Below, one piece after another: positions 38,846-49,283 of a DNA stretch of 64,000 nt. Positions within the stretch are counted from its first letter, which is position 1, and each line of letters opens with the position of its first letter. The stretch spans positions 50,301,927 to 50,365,926 of the forward strand of contig CM065700.1 of assembly GCA_017654935.2 (NCBI GenBank), in the 5' to 3' direction. The notes under the pieces are model-generated. The model was not told where the DNA came from, did not search any database, and saw nothing but the letters and a program-made list of their open reading frames with translations. The position numbers and the translations under genes were made by a program. This DNA is from Phymorhynchus buccinoides. Its lineage: Eukaryota > Mollusca > Gastropoda > Neogastropoda > Raphitomidae.

Positions 38846-38935
<90 letters not shown>
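38835..38935 (+). repeat. (GA)n microsatellite, intronic
   Basis: About 100 bp of GA. On the minus strand this is (CT)n placed just upstream of the acceptor of the giant exon, so it may act as its polypyrimidine tract. A (GACA)n run follows it. Confidence 0.95.
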
Positions 38936-39638
38936 TGACAGACAGACAGACAGACGTCAAACAGACAGATTCTAATCCTCTCCCAGGCTTCATACCTCCC
39001 ACCCCCAATCTCCCGTCGTAATCTTGATTTTAAAACCTACATTTTTTAAAAGCTACAGGCCAAACTGTTTAACTGCCAAGAATGGCATCCATTTTGTCTG
39101 TGAACATGAACACTATACGTACAGTCATTAATGAATTAACTAACGTTTGCTCAGAGTTAACATTCTTAGGCCGTGTACACACATTATAAGCGGATATTCC
39201 ATGCGGAAACCCGTGCGCAATCCATAAATAAGTGAAGCAAAGAAGAGAAAAGATTTGCGCATGTGTCCGAATTTCCCCATATTTTTTCTTAACCAGACAC
39301 ATGTTAGACTTTATTTTTGTCGATTTTCACACGATCAACTCAGTGACATGAATTCAAAATTGGAACAATATTGAGTTTCAAAACAATTTTAGGAGCCAGA
39401 AATATCAAGATGCATTGTGGGCCCTTAAAATGAAAAGAGGAAGAATGTTTTAAATATAGAAAGAAACAAAAATCTTTCACACACAAAGTTAAGGACACAT
39501 ACACACACACACACACACATATATACAATCACATACACACAGAGGCGCGCACATGCACACATGTGTAAACACACACAGACAGACAGAAACCTCCCCCCTC
39601 CCACACACACACGTGCGCGCGCGCGCATTCCAACGTAC
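38936..39638. other. Intron of the repeat-protein gene
   Basis: About 0.7 kb of intron between the donor at 39638 and the (GA)n tract. It includes a CA-rich zone near 39490-39620 and, at 39391-39425, a single diverged relative of the 18-kb minisatellite unit (AGGAGCCAGAAATATCAAG ... GGGCCCTT). Confidence 0.5.
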
Positions 39639-39928
39639 TTTTGAGGGGAGGGTGGTGGTACTACTGGAGAACGCCCCCTTCTCTGTTCAACTGAGGAGAG
39701 GGGGGAAGGGGAAGGGAAGACGAGGGAGATGGAGGGGCTTCTTCCCCCTCCCCCTCGCATTAACCCACCCTCCACCATTTCCTGGAGAAGCCTGAGACTG
39801 CTGGTTCTGCCCCCCAAGGTCAGGCTCCCTCCCCTTCCCCCTCCCCCGCCCTGTTCTTCCCCGCTGACCTCTGTCTGACAGGCCACGTCACGTGACCGAC
39901 GCCACGCGCTTCGCCTCGTGCGGGGAAC
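39639..39928 (-). CDS. Giant repeat protein, upstream exon (Gly/Arg/Pro-rich)
   Basis: A 290-nt exon between a CGTTCCCAG acceptor (39929-39930) and a GTACGT donor. It reads VPRTRRSAWRRSRDVACQTE first, then a Gly-rich stretch, then SLTLGGRTSSLRLLQEMVEG, and ends ..VVPPPSPQ plus two bases of a Lys codon. The giant exon supplies the third base (phase 2 to 1 match), which is the best support for joining them. It is basic and GC-rich, unlike the acidic repeat region. An ACQTE motif here recurs in spirit (VQTE, SVQT, IQC) further down the protein. The upstream end is phase 0, matching the probable polyglutamine exon at 46660. Confidence 0.65.
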
Positions 39929-39946
39929 CTGGGAACGAGACACACA

Positions 39947-40032
39947 ATATGAATATGTATGAGACTGTCAAAATGTCATTACATGCATGTATCAGACTGT
40001 CAAAATACGAATACAATATGTATGAGACTTTA
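39947..40032 (+). repeat. Short ATATGAATATGTATGAGACTGTCAA-type repeat, split by insertions
   Basis: Loose repeats of AATATGTATGAGACTGTC occur at 39947-40032, 40461-40536 and 42102-42165. They were evidently one array before two retroelements inserted. Confidence 0.75.
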
Positions 40033-40460
40033 TGAGAGTGGAACGACCTGCCTACATCAGCAGTGCAGGCCAGAACTCACGGAGAGTTTCGCAGCCAGTC
40101 TGGAAGCACCTGAGTGGACACCCGCCTGCTGCACCCGTCATGCCTGATGGCCCACTCAGGGCTCATTGGGATAGCAACCCAAACTCTCTTCTTCCTTGTT
40201 TTTTTCTCTTCTCTTCTGATTTTCCTTGTTGCTGGAAGTGGGGCCTGTTCCTTCCCGCCTGAACTGGGGGGTTTAATGGGCCTAAGACAGTGCAAGCACT
40301 TAATCCTTTATCTTTTTATCTGTCCTCTCTTCTGTCTAAGGCCTAACTTTTCATTTTTTTCTTAGGCCTTGAGCCTTTTTTCCGGTGTAAGTGGTAGAAC
40401 CTCCCGGTTCCGTGGCAAAATAACGAGTTGATTGTGGCCACGCACAGCGAAGAAGAATAA
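40033..40460 (+). mobile_element. 5'-truncated non-LTR retrotransposon fragment
   Basis: The left part encodes WNDLPTSAVQA, the kind of WN.LP motif found near the C terminus of non-LTR reverse transcriptases, then a stop. About 350 bp of T-rich 3' UTR follows, ending in GCGAAGAAGAATAAG. It interrupts the ATATGAATATGTATGAG repeat. It is not the same family as the fragment at 53150, and the assignment is tentative. Confidence 0.5.
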
Positions 40461-40536
40461 GATTGTCAAAACATATGTATGAGCGAGACCGTCACATAGT
40501 GACCATGTACGAAACTGTCAAAATATGAATATGTAT

Positions 40537-41261
40537 CCAACAAAGTTAATCGAGGAGGCCTTCCAGAAAGTCAGCATGAGAACACGCTCTGACTCTCTCT
40601 GCTACGTGTCGAGGGACAAGGAGTCTGACCGTGTACCGTGTGTGGCCACCCATACCCCTCAGAACCCTCCTCTGTCTCACTGGCTGAAAGACCTGGTGCC
40701 TGTCCTACACAGCAGCATGAGGATGAAGAAGGCCGCCCCTCTTCCACCCACTGTGGGGGAACGAAACTGCACCAGTCTACGAAAACTGCTGATGCCCTCC
40801 ACCCTTCCACGCCCCCCCTCCCAATACCCAAGACACCACACCAGTGGGATGTAAACTCTGCGACAAACGCAACAGGACAAGAGGATGCACCCTCTGCAAA
40901 TTCCACATGCAGGAAATCCACACGTTCCAAAGTGTCAATACTGGGGACGTGTTCAACATCAGAAGTGCTACGACATGCACAATGTCCAATGTCATCTGTC
41001 TTCTGGTCTGCGCCAGATGCCAGCAGGTGCACTATGTCGGTGAGACTGGGCAAACCATGAAACAACGTTTTGACAAGCACAGATCAGACACCAAAACGAC
41101 CAAACCCGCATTTCTGCTCTCCCAACCACGTCTTGGAGGACATGAAATGCACAGTTATCGAGGAAGTCAGGGGAAACACGGAAGTTCGCAAGAGACGAGA
41201 TAAATTCTGGAGATGGAAGCTAAGAACCAACTACCCCCAAGGTCTAAACGTGTTTGACTAA
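40537..41261 (+). pseudogene. Penelope-like polyprotein remnant with GIY-YIG endonuclease domain
   Basis: The frames run 40525-40854, then 40844-41203, then 41070-41261, so the reading frame breaks at least twice (near 40845 and 41105). The linker (YPTKLIEEAFQKV ... LRKLLMPSTL) and a Cys-rich zone (CKLCDKRNRTRGC) are followed by ICLLVCARCQQVHYVGETGQ, where YVGETGQ is the second GIY-YIG motif. MKQRFDKHRSD supplies the conserved Arg and His. The last part, SPNHVLEDMKCTVIEEV, is a typical GIY-YIG tail. In Penelope-like elements this domain nicks target DNA. Frameshifts and loss of the reverse transcriptase make this copy dead. Confidence 0.8.
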
Positions 41262-42031
41262 ACTAAGAAACACGCAGGTTCTCTAACCTTTAATTACCAA
41301 TTAACAGTTCTTCCACCCTTTACCTCATCCTCCCTGCAACACCCCCCCCCCCCCCCCCCGCCCCTTGTTTTTGGAATGGAGATTTCCGAAAGAAAGTGAC
41401 TCTCCTGTTTCAGCATGATGTATCCGGGGCATGAATCGTCATTGCAGATGCAGGCTTGTGCATAATTCACAAGTGGTATTAGGAAATGGTGACATTTATG
41501 TGGATAATAATTATAAAAGCATCAAATCATATGACTATATAAAATACTAAATAGAATACATTTTTCCAGGAAAAAATTATATTTGTTGAAATGTTGGTGT
41601 CTATCAGTAATTTTATACATTTTTATTTTAGTTAGATGTAGGCATGTGCCAAATACTACTCTTACATTGTGCACTTTCCTTTTCTCGTGCTCCAATATCT
41701 GCAGGGTGGGCAGGCTCTTAATCAAGCAAGGGCTCGCAGGCGCGCTCCCAGTTTGAATCTGAATTTTTATGACCTTGAACTGGGGGTGCGCTTGTGTGGC
41801 TTTGCCATCTTATTTATCTTTCCTTTCTTCCTACTACTTTGAGTTGTTAGGCCCTTCCTTAAGTTGAGTAGGTTCATTGTTTTTTCTAACAGCATACTCA
41901 GTCTCCTATTTTTTTTTTTTTTTTCTCTTTTTCTTGTCATGAAATAATATTGAACTTGTGCTCACCCCTGCTTTTTTTTAAAACTTTTTAGCTGTACCTT
42001 TTTATCTCATGTCAGTTTTAAACTCATCTTC

Positions 42032-42070
42032 CTGATGAAGAGATAATAAAAATCTCGAAAGCTTGAAAGC
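42032..42070 (+). ncRNA. Hammerhead-ribozyme-like motif in the Penelope-like 3' tail
   Basis: CTGATGA (42032-42038) is followed by a 5-bp stem GAGAT/ATCTC (42040-42044 and 42052-42056) and GAAA (42057-42060). These are the conserved core blocks of a hammerhead around its stem II. A short GC/GC pairing follows. One extra A precedes the stem, and the expected U before the cleavage site is an A, so this copy may be inactive. Hammerheads are known in Penelope-like elements. Confidence 0.4.
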
Positions 42071-42165
42071 ATTGGTGTTTTGTGGCTTTTTTGAAATCAT
42101 TAAAATATGAATATGTATGAGATTGACCCCAAAAAATAATATGCATGAGATTGTCAAAATCGATT

Positions 42166-42364
42166 TGACATTTCTGTATACTAACTCTCCAGGAACAAAA
42201 AGTATTAAAAAAATAATAATTTAAACGCATTTTGAAGTCAAATTGTAGGCCAAGATTGAAGGATAGAACTGTTAACTGTAATGGTGGACCTTGCATTGTG
42301 CAACAACAGTATTCAAGGTCTGTTTCTGAATTATCTGTCATGGGTCTTCCCCATAACACAACAC
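42166..42364. other. Intronic or intergenic, no gene seen
   Basis: Single-copy AT-rich sequence. If the polyglutamine exon is right, this lies in the long intron of the repeat-protein gene. Confidence 0.4.
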
Positions 42365-42850
42365 TGTGACAACACAATACAATACAACACAAACAGTACA
42401 ATACAATACAACTCAACCCAGCACAACACAAAACAATGCAATACAACACAAACAGTACAATACAACTCAACCCAGTACAACACAATGCAATACAACACAA
42501 ACAGTACAACACAATACAATGCAATGCAACACAAACAGTACAATACAAAACAATGCAACTCAACCCAGTACAACACAATACAAACAGTACAATTCAAAAC
42601 AATACAACTCAACCCAGTACAACACAACACAATGCAATACAACACAAACAGTACAATACAAAACAATGCAACTCAACCCAGTACAATACAATGGAAATAC
42701 AATACACAACCCAGTACAACACAACACAATGCAATACAACACAAACAGTACAATACAACTCAACCCAGTACAATACAATGGAATACATCACAACCCAGTA
42801 CAACACAACACAATGCAATACAACACAAACAGTACAATACAACATGATAT
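42365..42850 (+). repeat. (CAATA/CAACA)n-based minisatellite
   Basis: Pentamer-based units such as ACAGTACAATACAA and CTCAACCCAGTACAACACAA in irregular order. It is nearly free of G on the plus strand. Confidence 0.95.
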
Positions 42851-42869
42851 GATTCACGACTCACATTGA

Positions 42870-42975
42870 AGAGGCGGGGGTCTATGTGGGGGGAGGGGGG
42901 AGGAACGGTACACTGCAAGCACAGGGCGGAGTGGGGGGTGAGGGGGGTGGACAGGGGGGTGGGGGTGAGGGAACA
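42870..42975 (+). repeat. G-rich low-complexity tract
   Basis: Runs of GGGG separated by A or T for about 100 bp (GTGGGGGGAGG, GAGGGGGGTGG). This could form G-quadruplexes on the plus strand. Confidence 0.8.
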
Positions 42976-43059
42976 TTTGCCCATGGTCTGTGAAGGATAG
43001 TGCTTAGCCATGCACTCTTCCTGCTTGTCCGAAGGCTGGAACACAAAACACAGGCAGTA

Positions 43060-45235
43060 TTAACAACCATGCTGCTGCTGCTACTGCTATTACTACTACC
43101 GCCTCTATGCATCCACTACTGCTGCTACTGCTATTACTACTACCACCACCTCTATGCATCCACTACTGCTGCTACTGCTATTACTACTACCGCCTCTATG
43201 CATCCACTACTGCTGCTACTGCTATTACTACTACCACCACCTCTATGCATCCACTACTGCTGCTACTACTATTACTACTACCACCTCTATGCATCCACTA
43301 CTGCTGCTACTGCTATTACTACTACCACCACCTCTATGCATCCACTACTGCTATTACTACTACCACCACCTCTATGCATCCACTACTGCTACTACTGCTA
43401 TTACTACTACCACCACCTCTATGCATCCACTACTGCTACTACTACTACCACCACCTCTATGCATCCACTACTGCTATTACTACTACCACCACCTCTATGC
43501 ATCCACTACTGCTGCTACTGCTATTACTACTACCACCACCTCTATGCATCCACTACTGCTACTACTGCTATTACTACTACCACCACCTCTATGCATCCAC
43601 TACTGCTACTACTATTACTACCACCACCTCTATGCATCCACTACTGCTACTACTGCTATTACTACTACCACCACCTCTATGCATCCACTACTGCTGCTAC
43701 TACTACTACTACCACCACCTCTATGCATCCACTACTGCTACTACTGCTATTACTACTACCACCACCTCTATGCATCCACTACTGCTGCTACTGCTATTAC
43801 TACTACCACCACCTCTATGCATCCACTACTGCTACTACTGCTATTACTACTACCACCACCTCTATGCATCCACTACTGCTGCTACTGCTATTACTACTAC
43901 CACCACCTCTATGCATCCACTACTGCTACTACTGCTATTACTACTACCACCACCTCTATGCATCCACTACTGCTGCTACTGCTATTACTACTACCACCTC
44001 TATGCATCCACTACTGCTACTACTGCTATTACTACTACCACCACCTCTATGCATCCACTACTGCTACTACTGCTATTACTACTACCACCACCTCTATGCA
44101 TCCACTACTGCTACTACTGCTATTACTACTACCACCACCTCTATGCATCCACTACTGCTGCTACTGCTATTACTACTACCACCACCTCTATGCATCCACT
44201 ACTGCTATTACTACTACCACCACCTCTATGCATCCACTACTGCTGCTACTGCTATTACTACTACCACCACCTCTATGCATCCACTACTGCTGCTACTGCT
44301 ATTACTACTACCACCACCTCTATGCATCCACTACTGCTGCTACTACCACCACCTCTATGCATCCACTACTGCTACTACTGCTATTACTACTACTGCTATT
44401 ACTACCACCCTCTATGCATCCACTACTGCTATTACTACTACCACCACCACCTCTATGCATCCACTACTGCTACTACTACTACCACCACCTCTATGCATCC
44501 ACTACTGCTACTACTGCTATTACTACTACCACCACCTCTATGCATCCTGCTACTGCTATTACTACTACTACCACCTCTATGCATCCACTACTATACTACT
44601 GCTATTACTACTACTACCACCTCTATGCATCCACTACTGCTGCTACTGCTATTACTACTACCACCACCTCTATGCATCCACTACTGCTGCTACTGCTATT
44701 ACTACTACCACCACCTCTATGCATCCACTACTGCTACTACTGCTATTACTACTACTACCACCTCTATGCATCCACTACTGCTGCTACTGCTATTACTACT
44801 ACTACCACCTCTATGCATCCACTACTGCTACTACTACTACCACCACCTCTATGCATCCACTACTGCTACTACTGCTATTACTACTACTACCACCTCTATG
44901 CATCCACTACTGCTGCTACTGCTATTACTACTACTACCACCTCTATGCATCCACTACTGCTGCTACTGCTATTACTACTACCACCACCTCTATGCATCCA
45001 CTACTGCTACTACTGCTATTACTACTACCACCACCTCTATGCATCCACTACTGCTGCTACTGCTATTACTACTACCACCTCTATGCATCCACTACTGCTA
45101 CTACTGCTATTACTACTACCACCACCTCTATGCATCCACTACTGCTGCTACTGCTATTACTACTACCACCACCTCTATGCATCCACTACTGCTACTACTA
45201 CTACTGCTGCTATTGCCACTATGAACCTACCGAAT
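43060..45235 (+). repeat. 47-bp minisatellite, roughly 45-50 copies
   Basis: Units contain CTCTATGCATCCACTACTGC and ATTACTACTACCACCAC, with length variants of 32-50 bp produced by gain or loss of CTACTG blocks. The sequence lacks stops in all three plus frames for about 2 kb. Confidence 0.97.
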
Positions 45236-45818
45236 ATTAGTCTACTACTACTGCTGCTGCTGCTATTGCCACTATGAACCTACCGAATATTAGTCTACTA
45301 CTACTGCTGCTGCTGCTATTGCTACTATCAACCTACCGAATATTAGTCTACTACTACTGCTGCTGCTGCTGCTGCTATTGCTACTATCAACCTACCGAAT
45401 ATTAGTCTACTACTACTGCTGCTGCTATTGCTACTATCAACCTACCGAATATTAGTCTACTACTACTACTGCTGCTATTGCTACTATCAACCTACCGAAT
45501 ACTAGTCTACTACTACTGCTGCTGCTGCTGCTATTGCTACTATCAACCTACCGAATATTAGTCTACTACTGCTGCTGCTGCTGTTATTGCTACTATCAAC
45601 CTACCGAATACTAGCCTAATACTACTACTGCTATTGCTACTATCAACCTACCGAATACTAGCCTACTACTACTACTACTACTGCTATTGCTACTATCAAC
45701 CTACCGAATACTAGTCTACTACTACTACTACTGCTGCTATTGCTACTATCAACCTACCGAATACTAGCCTACTACTACTACTACTGCTATTGCTACTATC
45801 AACCTACCGAATACTAGT

Positions 45819-45850
<32 letters not shown>

Positions 45851-46147
45851 ATTGCTACTATCAACCTACCGAATACTAGCCTACTACTACTACTACTGCT
45901 ATTGCTACTTATCAACCTACCGAATACTAGTCTACTACTACTACTACTGCTGCTATTGCTACTATCAACCTACCGAATACTAGCCTACTACTACTACTAC
46001 TACTACTACTGCTATTGCTACTATCAACCTACCGAATACTAGTCTACTACTACTACTACTACTGCTATTGCTACTATCAACCTACCGAATACTAGCCTAC
46101 TACTACTACTACTGCTATTGCTACTTATCAACCTACCGAATACTAGT

Positions 46148-46179
<32 letters not shown>

Positions 46180-46440
46180 GCTATTGCTACTATCAACCTA
46201 CCGAATACTAGCCTACTACTACTACTACTACTGCTATTATCAATCTACCGAATACTAGTCTACTACTACTACTGCTGCTGCTGCTATTGCTACTATCAAC
46301 CTACCGAATATTAGTCTACTAATACTACTGCTGCTGCTATTACTAATATCAACCTACCGAGTACTAGCCTACTGCTACTACTGCTGCTGCCATTGCTAAT
46401 ATCAACCTACTGAATACTAGTCTACTACTACTGCTGCTCA
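45236..46440 (+). repeat. About 50-bp minisatellite, roughly 23 copies
   Basis: Units join (CTA)n(CTG)n to ATTGCTACTATCAACCTACC and GAATA(T/C)TAG(T/C). The triplet run varies strongly in length. The array is directly adjacent to the 47-bp array and shares its CTACTG content. Confidence 0.95.
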
Positions 46441-46658
46441 GATACAACTACTACTACTGTAAAATACTGCTTCCCATCACACACACATCTACCCACATAC
46501 ACATATTGATAAGGCCTACACTTATCCACATTCACAAATACACACCCACACTCACACCTACCCACCCACCACCACTTCACCAACCTTACCCCCTCCTCTC
46601 CCCACACATTCACCTACCCAATGATCACTGAAGGGATAACCGGACAGTGGCATCGTTA

Positions 46659-46659
<1 letters not shown>

Positions 46660-46695
<36 letters not shown>

Positions 46696-46859
46696 TTGAT
46701 GTTGTTGCTGCTGCTGCGGCTGGCTTTTCCAATGCTGTTGGCTGTCCCATCCTGCACCCCCTGATCTAACAGCAGCAGTGACACCAGAGCCCCCTAGCGG
46801 TGGGCTGCCATTTTTGTCAGCATTAGCGCTTTTGTTTCTTCTGGCCCTCCAAGAATGGC
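46660..46859 (-). CDS. Probable upstream exon of the giant repeat protein, polyglutamine
   Basis: On the minus strand a CTGTGTGCAG acceptor (46860-46861) opens a 200-nt stretch with a single open frame. It reads HSWRARRNKSANADKNGSPP, then LGGSGVTAAVRSGGAGWDSQ, and ends in about 20 Gln residues (interrupted by one His) just before a GTAACG donor at phase 0. The next exon (39928) starts at phase 0 and is similarly basic and Gly-rich, so the two can be joined. The other two frames contain stops. Doubts: there is no start codon inside, the (CTG)n run alone could give this appearance, and the acceptor neighbourhood resembles the GCACAGCGAAGA tail of the retroelement at 40450. Confidence 0.45.
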
Positions 46860-46956
46860 CTGCACACAGCGAAGACGAGTAGGAATGACTAGGTTTCTAC
46901 CTTTTCACCTTCAGAGGGCTCCCAGGGACCCTCAGTTGAGGGTTTATGAGTAATAT

Positions 46957-47748
46957 AAACAACAAGTGTGTCGCCGAGGGGCGGTAAAGTTCCCTCGCTG
47001 AAGACCTTGACTTTGATGGATACTCATTCAGAATCACCATTAATTTGTAGCTTCTATATGTCTCAAAGAATGTGTGATTGCGACGGGTTACAGATGGTCA
47101 TATAGGCAGACTATAACCGTTGTGACCTTGACCTTTTCTGTACTTAATATTCGGAATTACCATAAGCCAATGCATCTGCGTACCAAATTTGAACATTGTA
47201 AGTCCAACAATGTGAAAGATATGGCTACAAGAAAACAAAATATTTTCAAGGTCAAACTTCAAGGTCAAGGTCAGCATGATTATCATTTTTGCATGGGACC
47301 TTTTGTGTATTGTGATGCACCACCACACGAAATTTGAAGCAACTCCATGCAGCTGTTCTTGAGATACAGGCTTGGGGGTTGAACCCCATGATTGGCGCGT
47401 GCGCACAGATTCACATACAAATTCATATTATAATGTTATAGCCTTTTTATCAGAGAACGTTGTGAACAAAACCGCATTGAAATACGTGCAAAACTTAGCG
47501 AGATATTAGCGATTTAAGCGTTTTGGGGTTTGAACCCCTTATTCAGCATGACCTTGACCTTGAAATAAAACTAAAGCAATCAGTCCATAGCTAATATGCT
47601 CTAAAACTTTACACTAAAAGTCATTGAAATAGACAGAACGGTTTTCAAGAAAAAAAAACGGACGGAAGGGGCACGGACCTGCGCAGCACGCACGCACGGA
47701 CGGATGAAACGAAAACAATACTTCCTGAAGCTTCGCTCGGGAACTAAA
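46957..47748. mobile_element. Element inserted in copy B, TIR-like ends, CAAGGTCAAGG interior
   Basis: The ends carry related inverted sequences: AGTTCCCTCGCTGAAG near 46989, and near 47735 the reverse complement AGTTCCCGAGCGAAG. The interior holds TTCAAGGTCAAGGTCAG, two GGGGTT(T)GAACCCC palindromes (about 47371 and 47525) and an ACGGACGGA tract. It has no transposase frame. It resembles the repeat at 25375-25740. Confidence 0.6.
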
Positions 47749-47798
47749 AAGGACCCTCTAAGAGGAATGAGTAGGGGGTACCAGGGATGCACTATCAA

Positions 47799-47972
47799 AA
47801 TAACAAACCATGGTTTTCACCTTCCAAATTAGGAGTTAAACTCAAGGGCCCTTCCCCTCCATTGTTTTCACTACTTCTGTAGTTTAAGGCCTAATTCATT
47901 GAATGATTCTCACAATTTGTTAGTCTATTCTCTCTTCCCAACTGTCCTTCAGTTGACCTATTTTTGCCTACA

Positions 47973-48017
<45 letters not shown>

Positions 48018-48269
48018 GTCAGTACAGCTTTTACAGTTAATCAATAAATTGGTTCCAGTCCAGTCCAGTGTGTGTGTGTGTGTGTGTGTGCGTGTGCGTG
48101 TCGCCATCGTGAATAGAGTATAGTAACAGTTACAGCATGTGTATTCGCGATTAGCGACGGTGTGTGTGTGTGTTCTTGTTAGCGCGTGCATCGATTTTAT
48201 TAAAATTTATACCACGCTAGTCCTCAGATGCACGTGAAATGTAATTTATTTTCATATAATTTGTGACGT
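47799..48269. other. Second insertion in copy B, GT-rich
   Basis: About 470 bp including (CT)n(GT)n at 47972-48017 and a second (GT)n at 48069-48090. Element identity is unknown. Confidence 0.5.
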
Positions 48270-48734
48270 AATGAGGACCCTCTGTCTGTCCTCTAGGACC
48301 CTCTGTACCATATGTTAAGGGTCCCTGTGACCCCTTGTTTTGCAGGACGATGGGGAGCCCTGCTTCACTTTCTCTTCCAGCCTCAACATTCAACTCAGCA
48401 TTCTCGATTCTTTGTGTCCTTCGCCCTAGTACACTGGGCATAGAACTATGTAAGTTTGTCTCGGTAAGTTTGTTGTTATGTCTGTCGCAAGGACATCTTG
48501 TAAATCGCTTCCAATGTCCTTCAGACTCGTTTAAACAACTATTGCTGCAAAGACACAGCTATATCTCTATTGGTATTTCCTTTGTGGGTGATTGAGATGA
48601 TTTAATGTTTCATCATGCTTGATCATTAATATCGGTCGTTTCTTGTCCTGGTTTTAAACGTACTCTTATGCAAAGCACAAACGACACACACACAAGCAGG
48701 GCCTTTTCTCTACGTAAGCTATGTGCATGTCAGT

Positions 48735-48968
48735 GTGTCGGCAAGTGTCGATACGACACCGGCAGCAGAGGGGAGGCATCTGCTATTCTGGTGGACCGGG
48801 GTAGAATAGTAATAGCGGAGATGCCTTGCCCAAGGTACCCCCCCGGTCTCGGCCAAAGGGATTTGAGGACAGCTGGTGTTGGGGAAGGTCCCCAAAGGCC
48901 AACCAAACCCTTTGGCTGCAGCACTAAGAGCCCCCTAGTTGGGGAGTCATAGTCTTCCACGAAAAACT
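48735..48968 (-). mobile_element. Dispersed short element, inverted copy of 23262-23530
   Basis: Reads as the reverse complement of the 23-kb copy: GGGGAAGGTCCCCAAAGG, GGCTGCAGCACTAAGAGC, and an AGTCTTCCACG end. It is slightly shorter and diverged. Confidence 0.7.
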
Positions 48969-49013
48969 GACCTGTGCCATGATTTTCTATTATGATAAAA
49001 AAAGTCACTCGTA

Positions 49014-49231
49014 TCAGGGCCCAGGGACTCCCATTTGGGGGTCTATGAAGTACTAACATTCTAAAGGACCCTCTAAAACAATGTGCAGGGGGTCCCAGGG
49101 ATGCACTATAAAAAATCTTGTTAGCATTCGCAATGCCACGAGGACCTTCTATCCTGCCTCTAGGACCCTCTATACTGTAAGTGAAGGAGTCCCTGGGACC
49201 CCTTGTTTTGCGGGACGATTGGGAGCCTTGC
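49014..49231. mobile_element. Short terminal-inverted-repeat element, copy C
   Basis: Same family as 8029-8246. The flanks show CGTAT immediately before CAGGG and immediately after the right end, consistent with a 5-bp target-site duplication. Confidence 0.8.
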
Positions 49232-49283
49232 GTATAATATAAGTTACGCAATCTATAAAAAAATTAACAAAAAAATCAACAAG

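Larger units (their letters stand above)
40537..42101 (+). mobile_element. 5'-truncated Penelope-like retroelement
   Basis: A 1.56-kb insertion flanked on both sides by the same 17 bp (40520-40536 and 42102-42118). This is either a target-site duplication or two units of the host repeat. It retains the linker and GIY-YIG endonuclease end of a Penelope-like polyprotein, a poly-C run (41342-41359), a 3' UTR and a hammerhead-like motif near its end. The reverse transcriptase proper is missing. Confidence 0.75.
46914..48364. mobile_element. Short inverted-repeat element, copy B, split by two insertions
   Basis: Three pieces of the 8029-type element lie in order: 46914-46956 (GGGCTCCCAGGGACC...), 47749-47798 (GGACCCTCTAAGAGGAATG ... 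CAGGGATGCACTA) and 48270-48362 (GAGGACCCTCT ... GGGGAGCCCTG). They are separated by about 790 bp and 470 bp of unrelated sequence. This is the most diverged of the four copies. Confidence 0.75.

Noticed and set aside
43000..45277. Three overlapping frames above 700 codons
   Set aside because: Cyclic translation of the stop-free 47-bp repeat, with no start context, splice sites or sequence outside the array. Kept only as a curiosity.
47371..47384. GGTTGAACCCC considered as a tRNA-derived SINE B box
   Set aside because: It is part of a GGGGTTGAACCCC palindrome, with no A box or cloverleaf at the required spacing. No tRNA gene was found anywhere in the window.
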